From NCBI RefSeq assembly GCF_018691265.1, contig NW_024881276.1, positions 3,596,001 through 3,660,000 of the forward strand: DNA of 64,000 bases, in the 5' to 3' direction. The notes under the pieces were generated by a model, which was not told where the DNA came from, did not search any database, and saw only the letters and a list, made by a program, of their open reading frames with translations. A program made the position numbers and the translations under genes. Position 1 is the stretch's first letter, and each line of letters starts with the position of its first letter. Below, piece after piece: positions 50,436-63,200 of the stretch. The DNA is from Tyto alba. Lineage: Eukaryota; Chordata; Aves; Strigiformes; Tytonidae.

Positions 50436-51287
50436 GTAAGAAAAACCAAACTTAAAGGGATTATTCAGGATATCTAGCGGTACGGTACCTTGGAAAAGGT
50501 ACAGCCATACTGAGACTGTGATCATGAATATACATTTGTCATCTGTATGAACACCCACAGGAAACCATCAAAGATTAAACATCTTAAGAATTATCATTTG
50601 TTCATACAAAATGAGTACTGTTAAAGAGTTCAAGAGACAATTTTCTCATAAATCTATTTGTTGCCTTCAAACTACGTTGCTATATCATTCACCACAGCAT
50701 GCCTTAGATGTTTCTCACAGCATTTTACAAACCCAAAAATTTCCTCCCACTTTTCACCACTTCATATCTGTGGTAGATGAAAAAATAACTTAAAATGTGA
50801 TTGCTAACAAGTAGCAGATAATTATGTGTATGCATGTGGGGTGGGAAATGTTGGAAATTGAACTTCTGAACTCTGCAGCAGAAGCCTGTCACTTGCCAGC
50901 TGCAAATGTCGCTGGCCAGTTGTGGGGTTTTATAACACCTGGACAAAACAGAAGCAACACATCCTGAATCCTCCAATTAGTGAGGAGATATGAGAGAAAA
51001 CCATCAATTTGGAGTCTAACTACACATTGTGCTTCTGTGGATAGATTTTTTGGATTGGGAAAACCAGGGGTTAGAGGCCATTTATAGCCATGAAGTCCCC
51101 AGCGCCGTGCCTGTGTCCCATCTCTTATCCAGCCCCATGCCTCTATACCTCTACATCCTATCCTGTGTCTCCACTTCTAAAAGCCTCTACCATCATCCAG
51201 TCCTACACTGCATCAGTGCATTAGAGCTGTAAAACCTTGCTGGTACCACACAAAGACAGAAAAAAGTTGGTTTTAATCCTGTTCCTA

Positions 51288-51557
51288 CAGTGACTCTACT
51301 CCCTGTAGAGTGAAAATTGAAAAAACAGCCCTAATGTCTCTGCCCAGATTTCTCTTGTCTCTCTCTTCTTCTTTCTCTTTCTCTTCTTCTTTTAATTCAT
51401 TTTCCAGCTCCTGGATCATAACAAGGCCACTCGACACTAGTTTTCTGGCCTCTAAAAGATCACTGACTTTGGTGGCACCATCAATAGCACCATCTTTGCT
51501 TGGAGATTTTTTTCTTTTTTTTAATTCATCTTCATTTATGAAAGCCTCAGATGAGGT
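51288..51557 (-). pseudogene. Coding-like Lys/Glu-rich coiled-coil segment, origin unknown
   Basis: Ninety codons are open on the minus strand between in-frame stops. The translation starts near SSEAFINEDELKKRKK, continues through GATKVSDLLEARKLVSSGLV and then a charged helix QELENELKEEEKEKEEERDK. Heptad-compatible leucines and the varied codons before the charged run look like real protein rather than simple repeat. There is no start codon at the front and no clear splice donor at the end, so a fragment of a processed pseudogene or a stray exon are both possible. I do not recognise the parent gene. Confidence 0.35.
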
Positions 51558-52700
51558 CTAGCCCTAAATATAGGCAAGCAAAGAAATCCCCTGGACAGGA
51601 TACTTCCTTTGTCTGTGGTAACACCGCTGTCCCTGTGGGCTGTTTGGATTGTTGTGCTGCAGTATATTTCATCTTAAAACCAAAAAATACCAAAACCCCA
51701 AAACCTCAAAACCCAGACTTCCTCACTGTGTTACAAAGGTGCATAATCTGAGACAGCACCAAAGAGCACACTGCTCCTCTGATGCCTGCTCTACAGGCTG
51801 GGGAGATCTTCAGAGTGGGAGCATGGGGCTTTGCCTGGGGTGCACAAGTATCCATACAGTTGACAGTTCAACTGGAGAAAGAGAACCCAGCACTGGACAC
51901 ATGTGTTTGTCCTTTTCCACCCATTGCAAGATGCATAACTGGGATGACTCAAAGGCTGGTAGTTGACAGCACTTCCCCGGACCAGATTTAGGCACAGAAA
52001 AAAAACACACAGTTGCCCAGGGTGGTCAACATCCCACTGCATCAACACTAAGCAGTGTGATGGAAGGGTGTCTAAGATACAGACGCTGCCCAGCAATCCA
52101 GCCACAGACGTCAGTGGGTACAGCCTTGAGGTCCAACTGCTTCTGCCAAGACATCTCCATAAGAATGTGAAGCTACAGCTCCCTCACAGAAACAGCTGCC
52201 CATAAACACTGTCCCTAACGTGTTGCAGGATCAGTAAATGCAACTTCGGCACAACTGATCCTAGCCTTTCTCCTCCCCAGCCCAATGGCTCACCTCAGCT
52301 CCCTCCCTTCTCCGCACCATCAGTGTGAGGTGCCAGTGGGTGAGCAGAGCTCCTGGTTTGGATGTCTGCTCATGGAGTGGGTGGGAGACTGCTTAACCCT
52401 CTCGTAACTGACCTATTGGAGGATGGAGACCAAGGGAAGTGGAAGGCTGGGGGAAAGCAGAGAGAAAGGCAGATGCACAGAAGCAAGGTTTTTCTTCATT
52501 CCTTGAACCCCATTTGTTTCTCCGTGACATTTCCTACAGCTCTAATTTTATTACCCTGGTCACTTCCCCTCCTCCCTTCTCCATGAAATGCAGTCTGTTA
52601 CCACCACAAAATTAAGTGCTTTCTTCCAAAGATAAGGTTAAAATGAAGTGTGAGTTTTTACATTCTTTGTGATCAGAAGTCCTTTATAACCCCTTTACAG

Positions 52701-52832
52701 CTCAGTAAGTGTTCAAAAAATACCTACATGGATAAGTATGGAATTTCTTTAATCTGGAAATACAATGAAATTTCTGACGATGGACTACTTTTTCCTCTGA
52801 ATGACTATCATGGGCCCAGACCTGAAGTCTAA
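52701..52832 (+). CDS. Possible alternative terminal exon of gene B
   Basis: A good acceptor (TATAACCCCTTTACAG) opens 43 codons in phase 0 followed by TAA. Gene B exon 49012-49093 ends in phase 0, so splicing to this exon instead of 50060 would give a different tail containing KYGISLIWKYNEISDDG. Human CSF2RA is known to have an isoform with an alternative cytoplasmic end. The sequence alone does not show that this exon is used. Confidence 0.25.
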   Translation, partial: LSKCSKNTYMDKYGISLIWKYNEISDDGLLFPLNDYHGPRPEV

Positions 52833-54488
52833 ACTGTCAGTTGCTTTGTCTGTTGACACCTTCAATGTGATAGAGATAGTCATAGTGATTCTTATCTAAA
52901 AGAACTTTTTATGTAACTAAACCTGCATTTTGGTAGAATATCCACCTATTCTTATTTGCTCCTCATTCCCACTATTTGCTTCATAACTACACCTCAAAAA
53001 AACTTTGTCACATTTTTATTGTGTCTTATATGAAGAAAGTGAACTCACATTAATTGGTCCTTATAGAGCCACCATAGCATTAGACCTTTCCTCTGAAACC
53101 GCAAAAGACCAGGCCAGGGTCTGTTGATTCTCTCATGATTACCGTTTCTGGGGATGATTGCAGTTTTTTTTAAGTTCTGGATGCTCAAGGTGAGTTGTTC
53201 ATCTTCTCAACCAGTACCATGTTACTGACAGACATGATCAAATGCATGAACACAGTTATAGGTTGTCACTTGACACATTGTTTTGCAGTTCATGCCTTGC
53301 TCTATGCTTCTAGTACTGCATGTGAGCTGGTTCAATTTTTATTTGTGTAGAAAATAATTTTGCAGTCAAGAAGTTGCTAATATGACAGATAGATTTGTTA
53401 TACAACACCTGTTCCCTTTACACCGTATGAGTTGCGGAGAAAAAAGTAGGTTAGATATCTGCTTTGGGGTGTTGGCTGTTCTCAGGGACAACTCAGTATT
53501 ATTCCTGTTTACAAGTAACATAAGTGAATGAACCTGGAAAATGATGGTCCACTTATAGCTCATCAATCATAAATCTCACACTCTATCAGGAATCTAGGAA
53601 GCAGAAATGCTCATGGGTCTAGGAAATTCTGGGTCTCTAGAAAGTAAGCCCTCTGTCCCCAAAGACAGTCAGCACTGCACTGTCTTTGGGTTTGGTTTTT
53701 TTTTTTTTCTTTTGGAAATAACTTTATCTTAGTTATGTACGAATTGCTGATATGGTTATATCACTTCATCTGTCAGTGAAGAAGCAGTAGGATAAGAATG
53801 ATCTTGGGATTTTGATAAAGGTGAATCCTGGAGCATCCTATAAGGGTGTTGGGCAGCAGGAGACTTTTTCCAAATATAGTATACAAGAAATGGGAATGGT
53901 AGAGAAGCATGTGGACAGTTCTCTCTCCTACAGATTTTTAACTCCAGCAGAATAGAACTGCCTGTTTTTAAGAGGAAAATGTTGACATATCTTGCTGTTT
54001 GAAAAATATCCTATTTTCTAATGACGCTTCATTTTCAACATGTGAAGAAATTAAATAGCTTTACATGGATTCTAAATCTACATATTAAGTAAATTACATT
54101 GTCTTTTGTGGAGAAAAGCCTTTTAGGGTATAAGGGAGATTTTGATGTTTTATACTGTTTTTTAATGATCCTTTCATTTAGAAAATGCACGGCTTTGGCC
54201 TGAGAAAGGGACAAATGCTCAGCATCATTCATTCCTGGAGTGGCTTTTGTAGTTGGATGCTAACTACTTGCAAGTTTTTGTCCTTTTTTGCAGTGGTGTG
54301 TGGTTTGTTTTTTTTGACACTGTGAGGTATGGACTGAGAACAAATCCAGATCGCAACTTTTTATAGTGACATACCTTATTTGAAGACTTCATATCCAAGA
54401 TTTGAAATCTTCTTTTTCCACAGGCTTAAGGAACCTTTACAATTTGCATTTTCATCTCCCTGAGTGCCCTCATAGACCGTCCCTGCCC

Positions 54489-54616
54489 AGCCCCCCGGGG
54501 CTCCCCCCACCCTGCCCACGGCCCGGCACCCCATGTCAGCCCCCGGGGCTCCCCCCACCCTGCCCATGGCCTGGCACCCCATGTCAGCCCCCGGGGCTCC
54601 CCCCACCCTGCTCATG
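54489..54616. repeat. GC-rich 48-bp minisatellite, left part
   Basis: Units start at 54489 (49 bp), 54538 (48 bp) and 54586. Each reads AGCCCCCGGGGCTCC, then CCCCACCCTGCCCATG, then GCCTGGCACCCCATGTC with few changes. The third unit is cut after CATG by the LTR that follows. Confidence 0.92.
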
Positions 54617-55694
54617 TGTCGTGGTTTAGGCCTGATTGGCAGCCAACCACAATGCAGCACCTCTCTCTCCCTTCCCCTCCGGCAATGAGAAGGGACAGAG
54701 AGCCAGGCTTGGGCTCCGAGATAGGACTGGGATGGGGAAAAATCCCCCTTTTATGATCACGAGCAAAAGGCAGACTCATTAGGGGAAGGAAAAAAGAACA
54801 TACATTTATTACAGACACTAACAACACATAAAAGAGTAGGACAGTGAGAAGCATTGCCACCTCTTGAGAACACCTTCCCCCCACCCCTCCCTTCTTCCCG
54901 GGCTCAGTTCTGCTCCCGATATCTCTACCTCCTCCCCCAGGGGCACAGGGGCAGGGAATGGGGGGTGCAGTCAGTGCTGCCACTTCCTTCATCTTCGGTG
55001 AGGGGAGTGTCCGAAACTTGTTCCTCCTGCTCCATCGTGGTCCCCCTCTCACAGCAGACAGTCCTCCACAAACTTTCTATGACATGAATTCCTCCCATGG
55101 GCCGCAGCGTTCCCCACACTGCTCCGTCATGGGTCACCAACTTCCTCCGACTGGATTCTCTCCCACGGCTGCAGCCCTTCCCGAGCTGCTCCAGCGTGGG
55201 ACACCCCCGCATGCTGCAATCCTCCCAGCACTGAATTACAGCAGCGGGGCTGCCTTTTCCCACAAGACCCCGGCCTTCTTCGGGTACATAACCTTGATCA
55301 ACTGAGCAGAAGCCACAGGCCATAAATCAGTGTCTGCTCCACCATCGATCTACATGGATGGCGGGGGGGGGGGGGAGGGCGCCCTGCTGTCTCCCCACAG
55401 GATACAGGGGGGTCTCTGCTCCGGCACACCTCCCCCCTCCTTTCTTCCTCCGTTCTTCCACTGGCCTTGGTGTTCACGCAGCTGCAGCAACTCCTCCTCA
55501 CAAGTCCGACTGCTCCTCACCACGTCCCTTCTTAAATACGTTATTGCAGAGGCGCAGCTGATGGGCTCAGTTTTGGTGCAGAGGTGGAGCCGACGTGGAG
55601 CTGGGGGAGCTTTGAGAAGCTTCTCACAGGGGGCCGCCCCGATAGCCCCCTCCCCTGCCACCAAAAAACTCCACCATTCACTCAACCCAGGACA
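54617..55694 (+). mobile_element. Solo ERV LTR, about 1.08 kb
   Basis: Begins TGTCGTGGTTTAGGCC and ends CAACCCAGGACA. It contains the CCTCCCTTCTTCCCGGGCTC and GGGGGTGCAGTCAGT blocks that I recall from a long avian LTR family, plus repeated short GC-rich TGCTCC/GGG motifs and a G14 run near 55362-55376. It sits inside a minisatellite unit, flanked by CTCATG on the left and CCATGG on the right, a CATG-containing target duplication. Open frames inside are accidental. No retroviral gene is present. Confidence 0.85.
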
Positions 55695-55965
55695 CCATGG
55701 CCCAGCACCCCATGTCATCCCCCGGGGCCGTCAGCCCCTGCCCCAGCGATCCCCCAGCAGGGCCGGTCTCCAGCTCCCCACAGCCCTGCCCTGCCCGGCC
55801 ATGGGCCCCGCCGAGCCGGGCCCCCCCGCAGGCCCGTGACCCACCCCCATCCCCAGGGAGGTGCCCGATGCCGGGGCTGGGGCTGCCCTGATCCAGGTTG
55901 GGGCCCTGCCCTGACCCATCACGGGGACCCCCCGCTGACCCCAGCCCCCAGAGCTGGTTTATACT
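55695..55965. repeat. GC-rich minisatellite, right part, diverged
   Basis: Directly after the LTR the sequence resumes the interrupted unit (GCCCAGCACCCCATGTC), then runs into more diverged C-rich sequence with CCCCGGGG and CCCCAGC repeats to about 55965, where normal AT-rich sequence returns. Confidence 0.75.
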
Positions 55966-57131
55966 GAGAGATGCTTTGTGCTATTTAGTATTATTTAGAG
56001 CTAGAGAGAAATACCTGTGAAAGAAAGGATTTTTATGCACTTACTGGATTCCCAAGCACCAGTGGACTCTGTAGAACAGAAAGGAAAATTTAAGCAGCTA
56101 ATTGCTTGTTCATGTTATATGAAATCACGAGTTGTACAATTACGTGAAGTTGGCAAGAATCAGGAGGGAAGTGATGAACATTGTGTCTTGCAATACTTCC
56201 GACAGTATGACAGTTCCCCAAAACACCAGCGGCAAGGGAGACAGCCCTATTTATAGCTATACAACCATTTAAAATACAAATATTTCCATCTTCTCTGAGC
56301 CTGAAGACTATGATAGAAAGATAAACATGATAAAGACATTTTGAAATAGAAGGTAGGTCTATCTTTGTCTTTCTGTTTTGTTTGCTGAAGTATTCAGTGA
56401 GACTCTAGGAAGTGCAGGGCTGGAGGGGTGATGTCCCAGGTAAAATCTAAAAAGCTCTCAGAGGAATACATGGGGCTAAGCTGAATTAAGTTTTTTGCAA
56501 ATAAAATGCTTACTGCCTCCTAAGAAAGGTGTTAGACACAGTTTTGATTTTCTTACTGGATTTGGTACTGAATTTGTAGAAATTAGGCATCACTCATAGA
56601 TCCACTTTTAAGCAGATACTCAAAAATATCTTTGAAAGTACATGAACTAACGTCCTCACCAATCTTACTATATTCACCATTAGGTAACAAGCTGATTGAT
56701 ATTTCTGTGACATGTTTTCATATTTTCTGTTTGCAGCTGTTTACCTGCCTGCTTGATGTCTATTCATCCTAACCTTTGTATATAGCAGAGAGGTAAATAA
56801 TCTTTAGACCTTAAGATAGCAGTCACCAAATGTATGTATGTAACATCTATGCAGTGCTCCCAAGATCACCAGCTTTATGAATCATCGCACAAATTGTTTT
56901 GTTACAGATTAGGACAATTTCTTTAACTTTGTTACTGTTTATTTTAACATTTCTCTGACGTTTTGAGAAGCCTGTATAATCTTTCCTCCCACCAAAACTG
57001 AGAGATGGTCATATAGTGTAGAAACAGGCATATGAGCAGGTCAGACTACACAGGTTTAGAGGAGAGTGGTTCATACTGGCACTTTTCACACTGAGCAAGT
57101 TTCACTTTTCTCTGTCTCCAAGGAGGACAAG
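55966..57131. other. 5' flank of gene C
   Basis: AT-rich, no exon recognised. The promoter and any 5' non-coding exon of gene C should lie here. A possible acceptor CTCTGTCTCCAAG just before 57123 would make the signal peptide exon the second exon of the transcript. Confidence 0.4.
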
Positions 57132-57216
57132 ATGTCTGCTGCTCTTCCACTCATCTTCATGACCCAGTGGATGTTGATAATCATGCAGTTGTGTGTTGGC
57201 TGGCACTACACAGACT
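57132..57216 (+). CDS. CSF2RA: Gene C signal peptide exon
   Basis: ATG at 57132 opens MSAALPLIFMTQWMLIIMQL, a typical hydrophobic signal sequence. The frame meets TAG just after the GTGAGT donor, so the exon must splice; it ends in phase 1, as does exon 1 of gene A. Confidence 0.7.
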
Positions 57217-60200
57217 GTGAGTAGAACACCTCCATGGGGAAATCCTTTGAGGTGGAGTGTAATGTGCTTCTCATCATGGGTAGCTGTGCTTAAGTTGCCT
57301 TCTGTCTTGGATGTGCTAAGTAGTAACTTCTGCTTCCAAAAATCTGGGAATCAGTTCTGCACCTTACTAATCCTATTGTGTGACACTTTCAGTGGAGATG
57401 CCAGACTCACTTATTAGAAATTTGATGCTGAATCAGTGGAAAATTGAACTGAATTGGATGAGCAGCATGAATTTCACTTAGCACTGGTGTTTAGAGACTG
57501 TAGGAGATTTTACTGAGACCATAATGGTAAACTTGCCATGTAAAGTTTTAACAGCAATAAATCATTACACTTTCTTCTTTTTCTTTCATATACTTCAGTA
57601 ACTGAAAAAAGTATCCTTCATTGAAAAAAGTCTGTCTTTTAGTAGTCCTTTCTAGTTTTTGTTGAGACTTATTTTGGTACTGAGGCATATCAGCCTTCTC
57701 TGGCCATTCTTGTGAAATTCTTGCCTTCAGACGACCTTTGTGAAATCAGGGCATTGATGGGACTGAAGTGTAAGATTACCTCTTTCCCTGGATTCGGAGG
57801 AACTTTGGTGAAAGGCATGTCATGCTGTGCAGATGAAAACTTCTAAGGATCTGTTGTCTGACTTTACCAGGCATGGAGGTGGGGCTGACTGGTCGGTAGT
57901 TCCCAAGATCCTGCTTATGATCCTTTTGAAAAATGGGTGCAGTATTCATTTTTATCCAGTTACCAGTACTTTGCCTGACAGCCATGACTTTTTAAGTATG
58001 ATGGAGAGTGGCTTGTCAGCTACATCAGCTAATTCCCTCAGGACCTTAGTGTTGTGGTTTGAGCCTGGTCGGCAGCCAACTACCCCACAGCCGGTCACCC
58101 ACTCTTCCCCCTCCCCACCTGGGAATGGGGGAGGGAATTGGAGGGGTAAAGGGAGACTTGCAGGCTGAGATAGGAACAGTTTAATAATGGTAATAAAATG
58201 AGAACAATGACAATAATAGAAAAAAATATAAATGGGCAATGCACAATGTAATTGCTCACCACCCACTGACCAGTCCCCAGCCCGTTCCCGGCCAGCGACC
58301 CCGAGATACCAAGATCCCTCAATCGCAATCCCAGAAGCGAGAGAGAGAGCTCCTTCCCAACCACCCCTCCTCTACATAGTGAGCATGACGTTCCATGATA
58401 TGGAATATTTCATTGGCCAATGTGGGTCAGGTGCTCTGGCCGTGCTCCCTCCCTGCTTCTTGTGCACGGGCAGGACATGGGGAGTCGGAGAGTCCTTGAA
58501 ATCTCAGCAGCAGCTGAAAACCTCAGTGTGCTCTCAGCATTCTTCTCATACCAAACCCAAAGCTAAATCCAAAACACAGCACTATTCTAATTATCAAAAA
58601 GGAACATTAACTCTATTTCATCCCAAACCAGGACACCTAGGATGCATCTCACTGAGTCCCATGGACTTATGTATGCTCAGGTTCTTCAGGTGGTCTCAAA
58701 CCTGATCCTCTCATATAATGGGAGGGACTTCATTCCCTTAGTCCCTGCCTTGAGATTCAGGGACTTGAGAGATGTGGGAAGAGTGATTCTCAGTGAACAC
58801 TGAGGAAAAAATCTGTTGACTGCCTCAGTCTTCTCCATGTCAGCTGTCACTAGTTCTCCTGTCTTATTTATTAGAGAAGGTACACCTTCTTTAATCTTTC
58901 TTTGACCAACGTACCTGTAGAAGCCCTTATTATTTTTCACATTCCTTGTCAAATTGATTTCCATATGAGATCCAAACTTCAGCTCCAGTTCAAATCCAAG
59001 CTTTTGATAGCAGACAGGAGGTCTAGAACTAAGATCTTGTGTAAATGGATTACATGAGAAGTGTCATGACTTTAAGAAAAAGCAACTTCTGCTTCTGGTT
59101 TATTCTGTTTTCAGTTCTTATGCAAAGAAGACAGCAAGCTAAGCATTTCCTATTTTGTAACTGTTTGTTAAGAAAAATAGTTTTCTCTTTCACTGGCCTT
59201 TACAAGCTGCACAGATACTTCAAAGCAAAGCATGAAGTTTCAGTCTTGGGATTATTCCTTTCCCCATACATGTGTTACTCCTGCCTTAACTAAATTCTCT
59301 TTCTGTAGAGCTCAAATCTGTCTCTATCTGTTTGGCCAATATTTCTTGTGGGTAGGTAATCTCCAAAATAATGTTGAATAGGAACTGTAAAAGGAAGATA
59401 TTTGTTTTGACACTTTATTTTGCATGAATATACTGGGAGCATTTTATGTTATGCTACTGTGTCAAGCAAGTTGTATGCCACAACATTAATGTTTCTATAG
59501 GCAGTTTCTAGAAAAATCTGACATCTGGGGACACCACTGATACTTCATGCAATTATATCGTCTGTATCAGTAATCATGGATTTGAGTAGATTCACGTCAC
59601 CCTTATTTCAACTATATAAGCATGGAAATTATAGTCCTCTAAGCTCTGTCGGGAGCTACTGGACAGGTACAGCCCCTGCCCGAAGGCAGTGTATCCCATG
59701 CATCTGATATGCCACTGTCTGTGTCTTCCTTCACCACTCCACAGACAAGGCATCTATATGACTTTCCCAAATTCGGTGTTAGTTTTTAGAAAGCTAATGT
59801 TAGTGGAGATGAACCTTAAGCCAGCTCCTTGCTCGGGCAGTCATTTGTGCGATATCTCCCTTTGTTTTTCAAAGGAGTGTATAGCACATTACAGCCATCT
59901 ATTGATTCTTATGAAAGCGCATACGCTCTATTTTGAGGCAGTTCAACTGATTTGGTGGACTATGGGTAGAAGGAGGGGAGGAACTGCTATTTCTAACACT
60001 GCCATGACACTTACTGGAGGGAAGCACTGAACTCTTCACCTTACACTGGTAAAGGCTAATTACACAAAACTTCTGGGAAGAGATTTCTCAAGCCTGGGAA
60101 GACATCAGTCCTGGGAAGTCATCAGTCCCCACTTCACTATTGTGGTCTCAGTGTTACAAATGAAGCACAAGCTTAAGCCCTTTCTACAGGGAATAACACT

Positions 60201-63200
60201 GCATAAAGCAATAGCTGAACAACTAAAAAGTAAACATTCTGCCTGGCCTTTTCCAAGCAAAGAATATGAAGTGCATGTTTGGAAATATATCACCTCCTCT
60301 GCACAATGGGGCAAGCTTTTCTGTCACAGCAGTGAACATGAATGGCACATACTCAAGCATATGCAGATATATTCCTCAAGGTAATATACTAGACTTTGGG
60401 GAAGGATTTTCCTACTTCAGGTGGCCTGGGGATAAAAGAAAAACTGAAATCTTTAATTCCTTAATTAATTTGTTTCCTCTAGGATGAACAGGTTCTTGTT
60501 CTCAGTCCTATGACACTGTTTCTGTGAAAATAAAAGGAGGTTCCTACAACTAGTTCAGTAATTTTCTAGCCCTCAGTTACCACCTTGCTTGGTGCCATCT
60601 TTTTAACTGCCAATTCTCTTTTAATTGTTTGTGCTAAAATTTTATTGACTGCATTCGAAATATCTTTAAAATGTTTTTAAAAATCCAAGTGAAACAGGTT
60701 TGTGGCTGTAGTTCATAAATTCTTCCTTGAGAAATCTGTGACACCTTGAATTTTGTTATGGCACAACTCATGGTGTAATGCTCAACACTTTGCAGTGTCC
60801 CATCCACAATAATGAAAGGTCTGAGAGAGTCTGTTCTTCTTTGTATGAGGGGGGTAATATATATAAGACTGTCAAGTGAATGAGGTACAAGATTTGCTCG
60901 TTTAAGCAATATGGAGTTGGCATATACAAAATGACACTACTTCCTGCCTCATCAAGCAGATGATTTCTCATGTTAATCCCAGATGGAAGAAGGTATCTCT
61001 GCAGAGCACAAACACCTCACAAGTTTACACCTACACCTCTCAGAAGTCTTGAAAAACTTCACAGTTCTGCACTTGAGTTTCTTTCCCTTTCTGGAGTCCA
61101 CAGGGAAGCTCCTCATGCTCTCCACTCATTTGATAGGGGGCTGAAGAACATCCTTCAAATAGAAATGCTACAGCAGGGTACTAAAGGACGACAGGCAAAT
61201 GTTTCACCTTGTGGCATTTTGGCACCAGTGTCTCTTTTTCAACAGGAACAATTCAAAGCACAGGGCTAGCCACTTTAGGTGTCAGCCTATACTAGAGCAG
61301 TATAGACTCCCCTGAGACTTATTCTATCAGATGCAGCTATAACCATATCTTTGGAGGATTTATGCATGACAAATTATTCACTGAATCTGTCAGTGAAAAT
61401 ATCTTCTGATGTTACTACCTAAAATGAAGCAAGTCATTCCTAACCCAAGCAATAGCCAGCTGAAGTTGCAGGTGTCTAACATATCTAGGTGTGTGCCAAG
61501 ATCCTCCAGCTTGGAGCAGTCACACAATTTTTCCTCATCACGGATATTTCTGTGTTTGCAGACGTGAATGGGTCAGCCATTGAAAACTTCTCCTGTGTGA
61601 TTTATAACATTTCCCTCATGAAGTGCTCTTGGCAGGCAGGCAGGGATGCTCCAGGAGATACCCAATATTTTCTCTACTGGAAGAACTCAAGGTAAGTAGG
61701 TCTGCTTGAGTCGAGGGAAGTCTGAATTCTCATTCAACACATCATACTGCTCACGTTTCACTAAAATACCTTGCTATATACAGAGATGGTGATGTGATGG
61801 AATGTGAGCTTTACATTAAAGATGAAAATGGAAGAAACATGGGATGTAGATTCCAAAATGTGACAATAGAGCTTGAAAAAGCTTACTTCCTGGTGAACGG
61901 GTCTAGCAAAGAAACACCGATCCAGTTCTATGATGAGTATGTTGAACTGTATCAAATTGGTAAGTAAGTAATTTCTTGCTGTTTTATTTTCATTATATTA
62001 TGAGGGTAGTAGAGCATTTATCCCTAGGAAGGAGCCGAGTACCCTATCTCACCTAGAGTTGAAAGAGACTGTGGCCTCTTCAAGGAAACCTATTGCCCAA
62101 GAAAAAGAGCAATGAGGGAAATTAAGCAAGAAAGCTCCACAGCTGCAGCCTGCCTCAGATCCTTTAGCTATCTACCCTTATTGGGTTTAGGTTTTTCTCC
62201 AGCAATATCCACAGGAATTAAGAGATTGTTTCCCCTTGCTGTCCTTTCACTGATGACTCAATACATTTCAACAGAGGAGACGTTTCAGAATTTTATCTGA
62301 GCACTGATTTCTGCTTCTCATTGCCAGTGGGATGGCATACACACACCCCATATCCTTGATTAAAGAAATTAATATCTGTACAAAATACCCCAGGTTTTCT
62401 TATACTTTTTCATATGTGGTGCTCTACTTGGAAGCATCCTGTGCAATTATTTTATGGTGGCAGACTTTTTTTCAAAGTCCCGCTGGTTTTGGTATTGTTT
62501 CCAAAAAATGGGCAAACAAGGCTTCATTCTATGAGAAGGAATTGAGCTGTAATACCACCCATGGCAGATGAAACAAGTCTGTTCTTTGACCAAACAGCCC
62601 ATTACAAATAGGCCAGGCCTGCATCTAAAGACTGATGTAAAGTAATAGTCTAGCTAAAATTAAGCTATCCTCTATCAACCTTTTACCACCATTTCTGTAA
62701 CGAGTGACTGTCTTTTACTGTTACAATAATCAGGTCCTTAATGATGATCAAAATATAAAGGTCTTCACATTTTTGCTCACACCTGTGAAATTAGGGGACA
62801 TATGTGAAGAAGCTGGCTAGATTCTTAAAACTGAAGTGTCTGTCTTAAATTTGTATGACTAATTTTTTGGAAGGGAGAAATAAACTGCATAGTTCATAAC
62901 ACCGAGCAAGCAACACCTTTGTGTCACAGAAGCATCTTGTGACGAGGCTTGAAGAAATGACCTTTGGATTTCGTACATTAGGATTAGCATCAGCTTGTTC
63001 TTCTGCAGTGAAAATCATCCTTATAAAAGAAAAGAGGACTGTATTTTATTTATCCTGAAAAATAAATGGAGGGGGCTTGTATCTTTGTATGCCCCTAAGT
63101 CACCTTCTGTGGCTTACTCCCTGTTTTTTCTGATTCTGAGGACAGGATTTAAAGAACTTTGGTCTTTCAACTATTTCTAACAGACTTCCTAAGAAAAATA

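Noticed and set aside
54376..54660. Minus-strand frame with repeated GRVGGAPGADMGC peptide
   Set aside because: The repetition is the 48-bp minisatellite read in a frame that stays open because the unit length is a multiple of three; not a gene.
55330..55839. 169-codon plus-strand open frame and its overlaps
   Set aside because: It runs across the LTR edge and the minisatellite; the Pro-rich translation is a by-product of C-rich repeats.
59689..60030. 113-codon plus-strand frame in the gene C interval, tested as the missing D1 exon
   Set aside because: The possible acceptors enter in phase 2, whereas the signal peptide exon ends in phase 1, and the peptide does not match D1.
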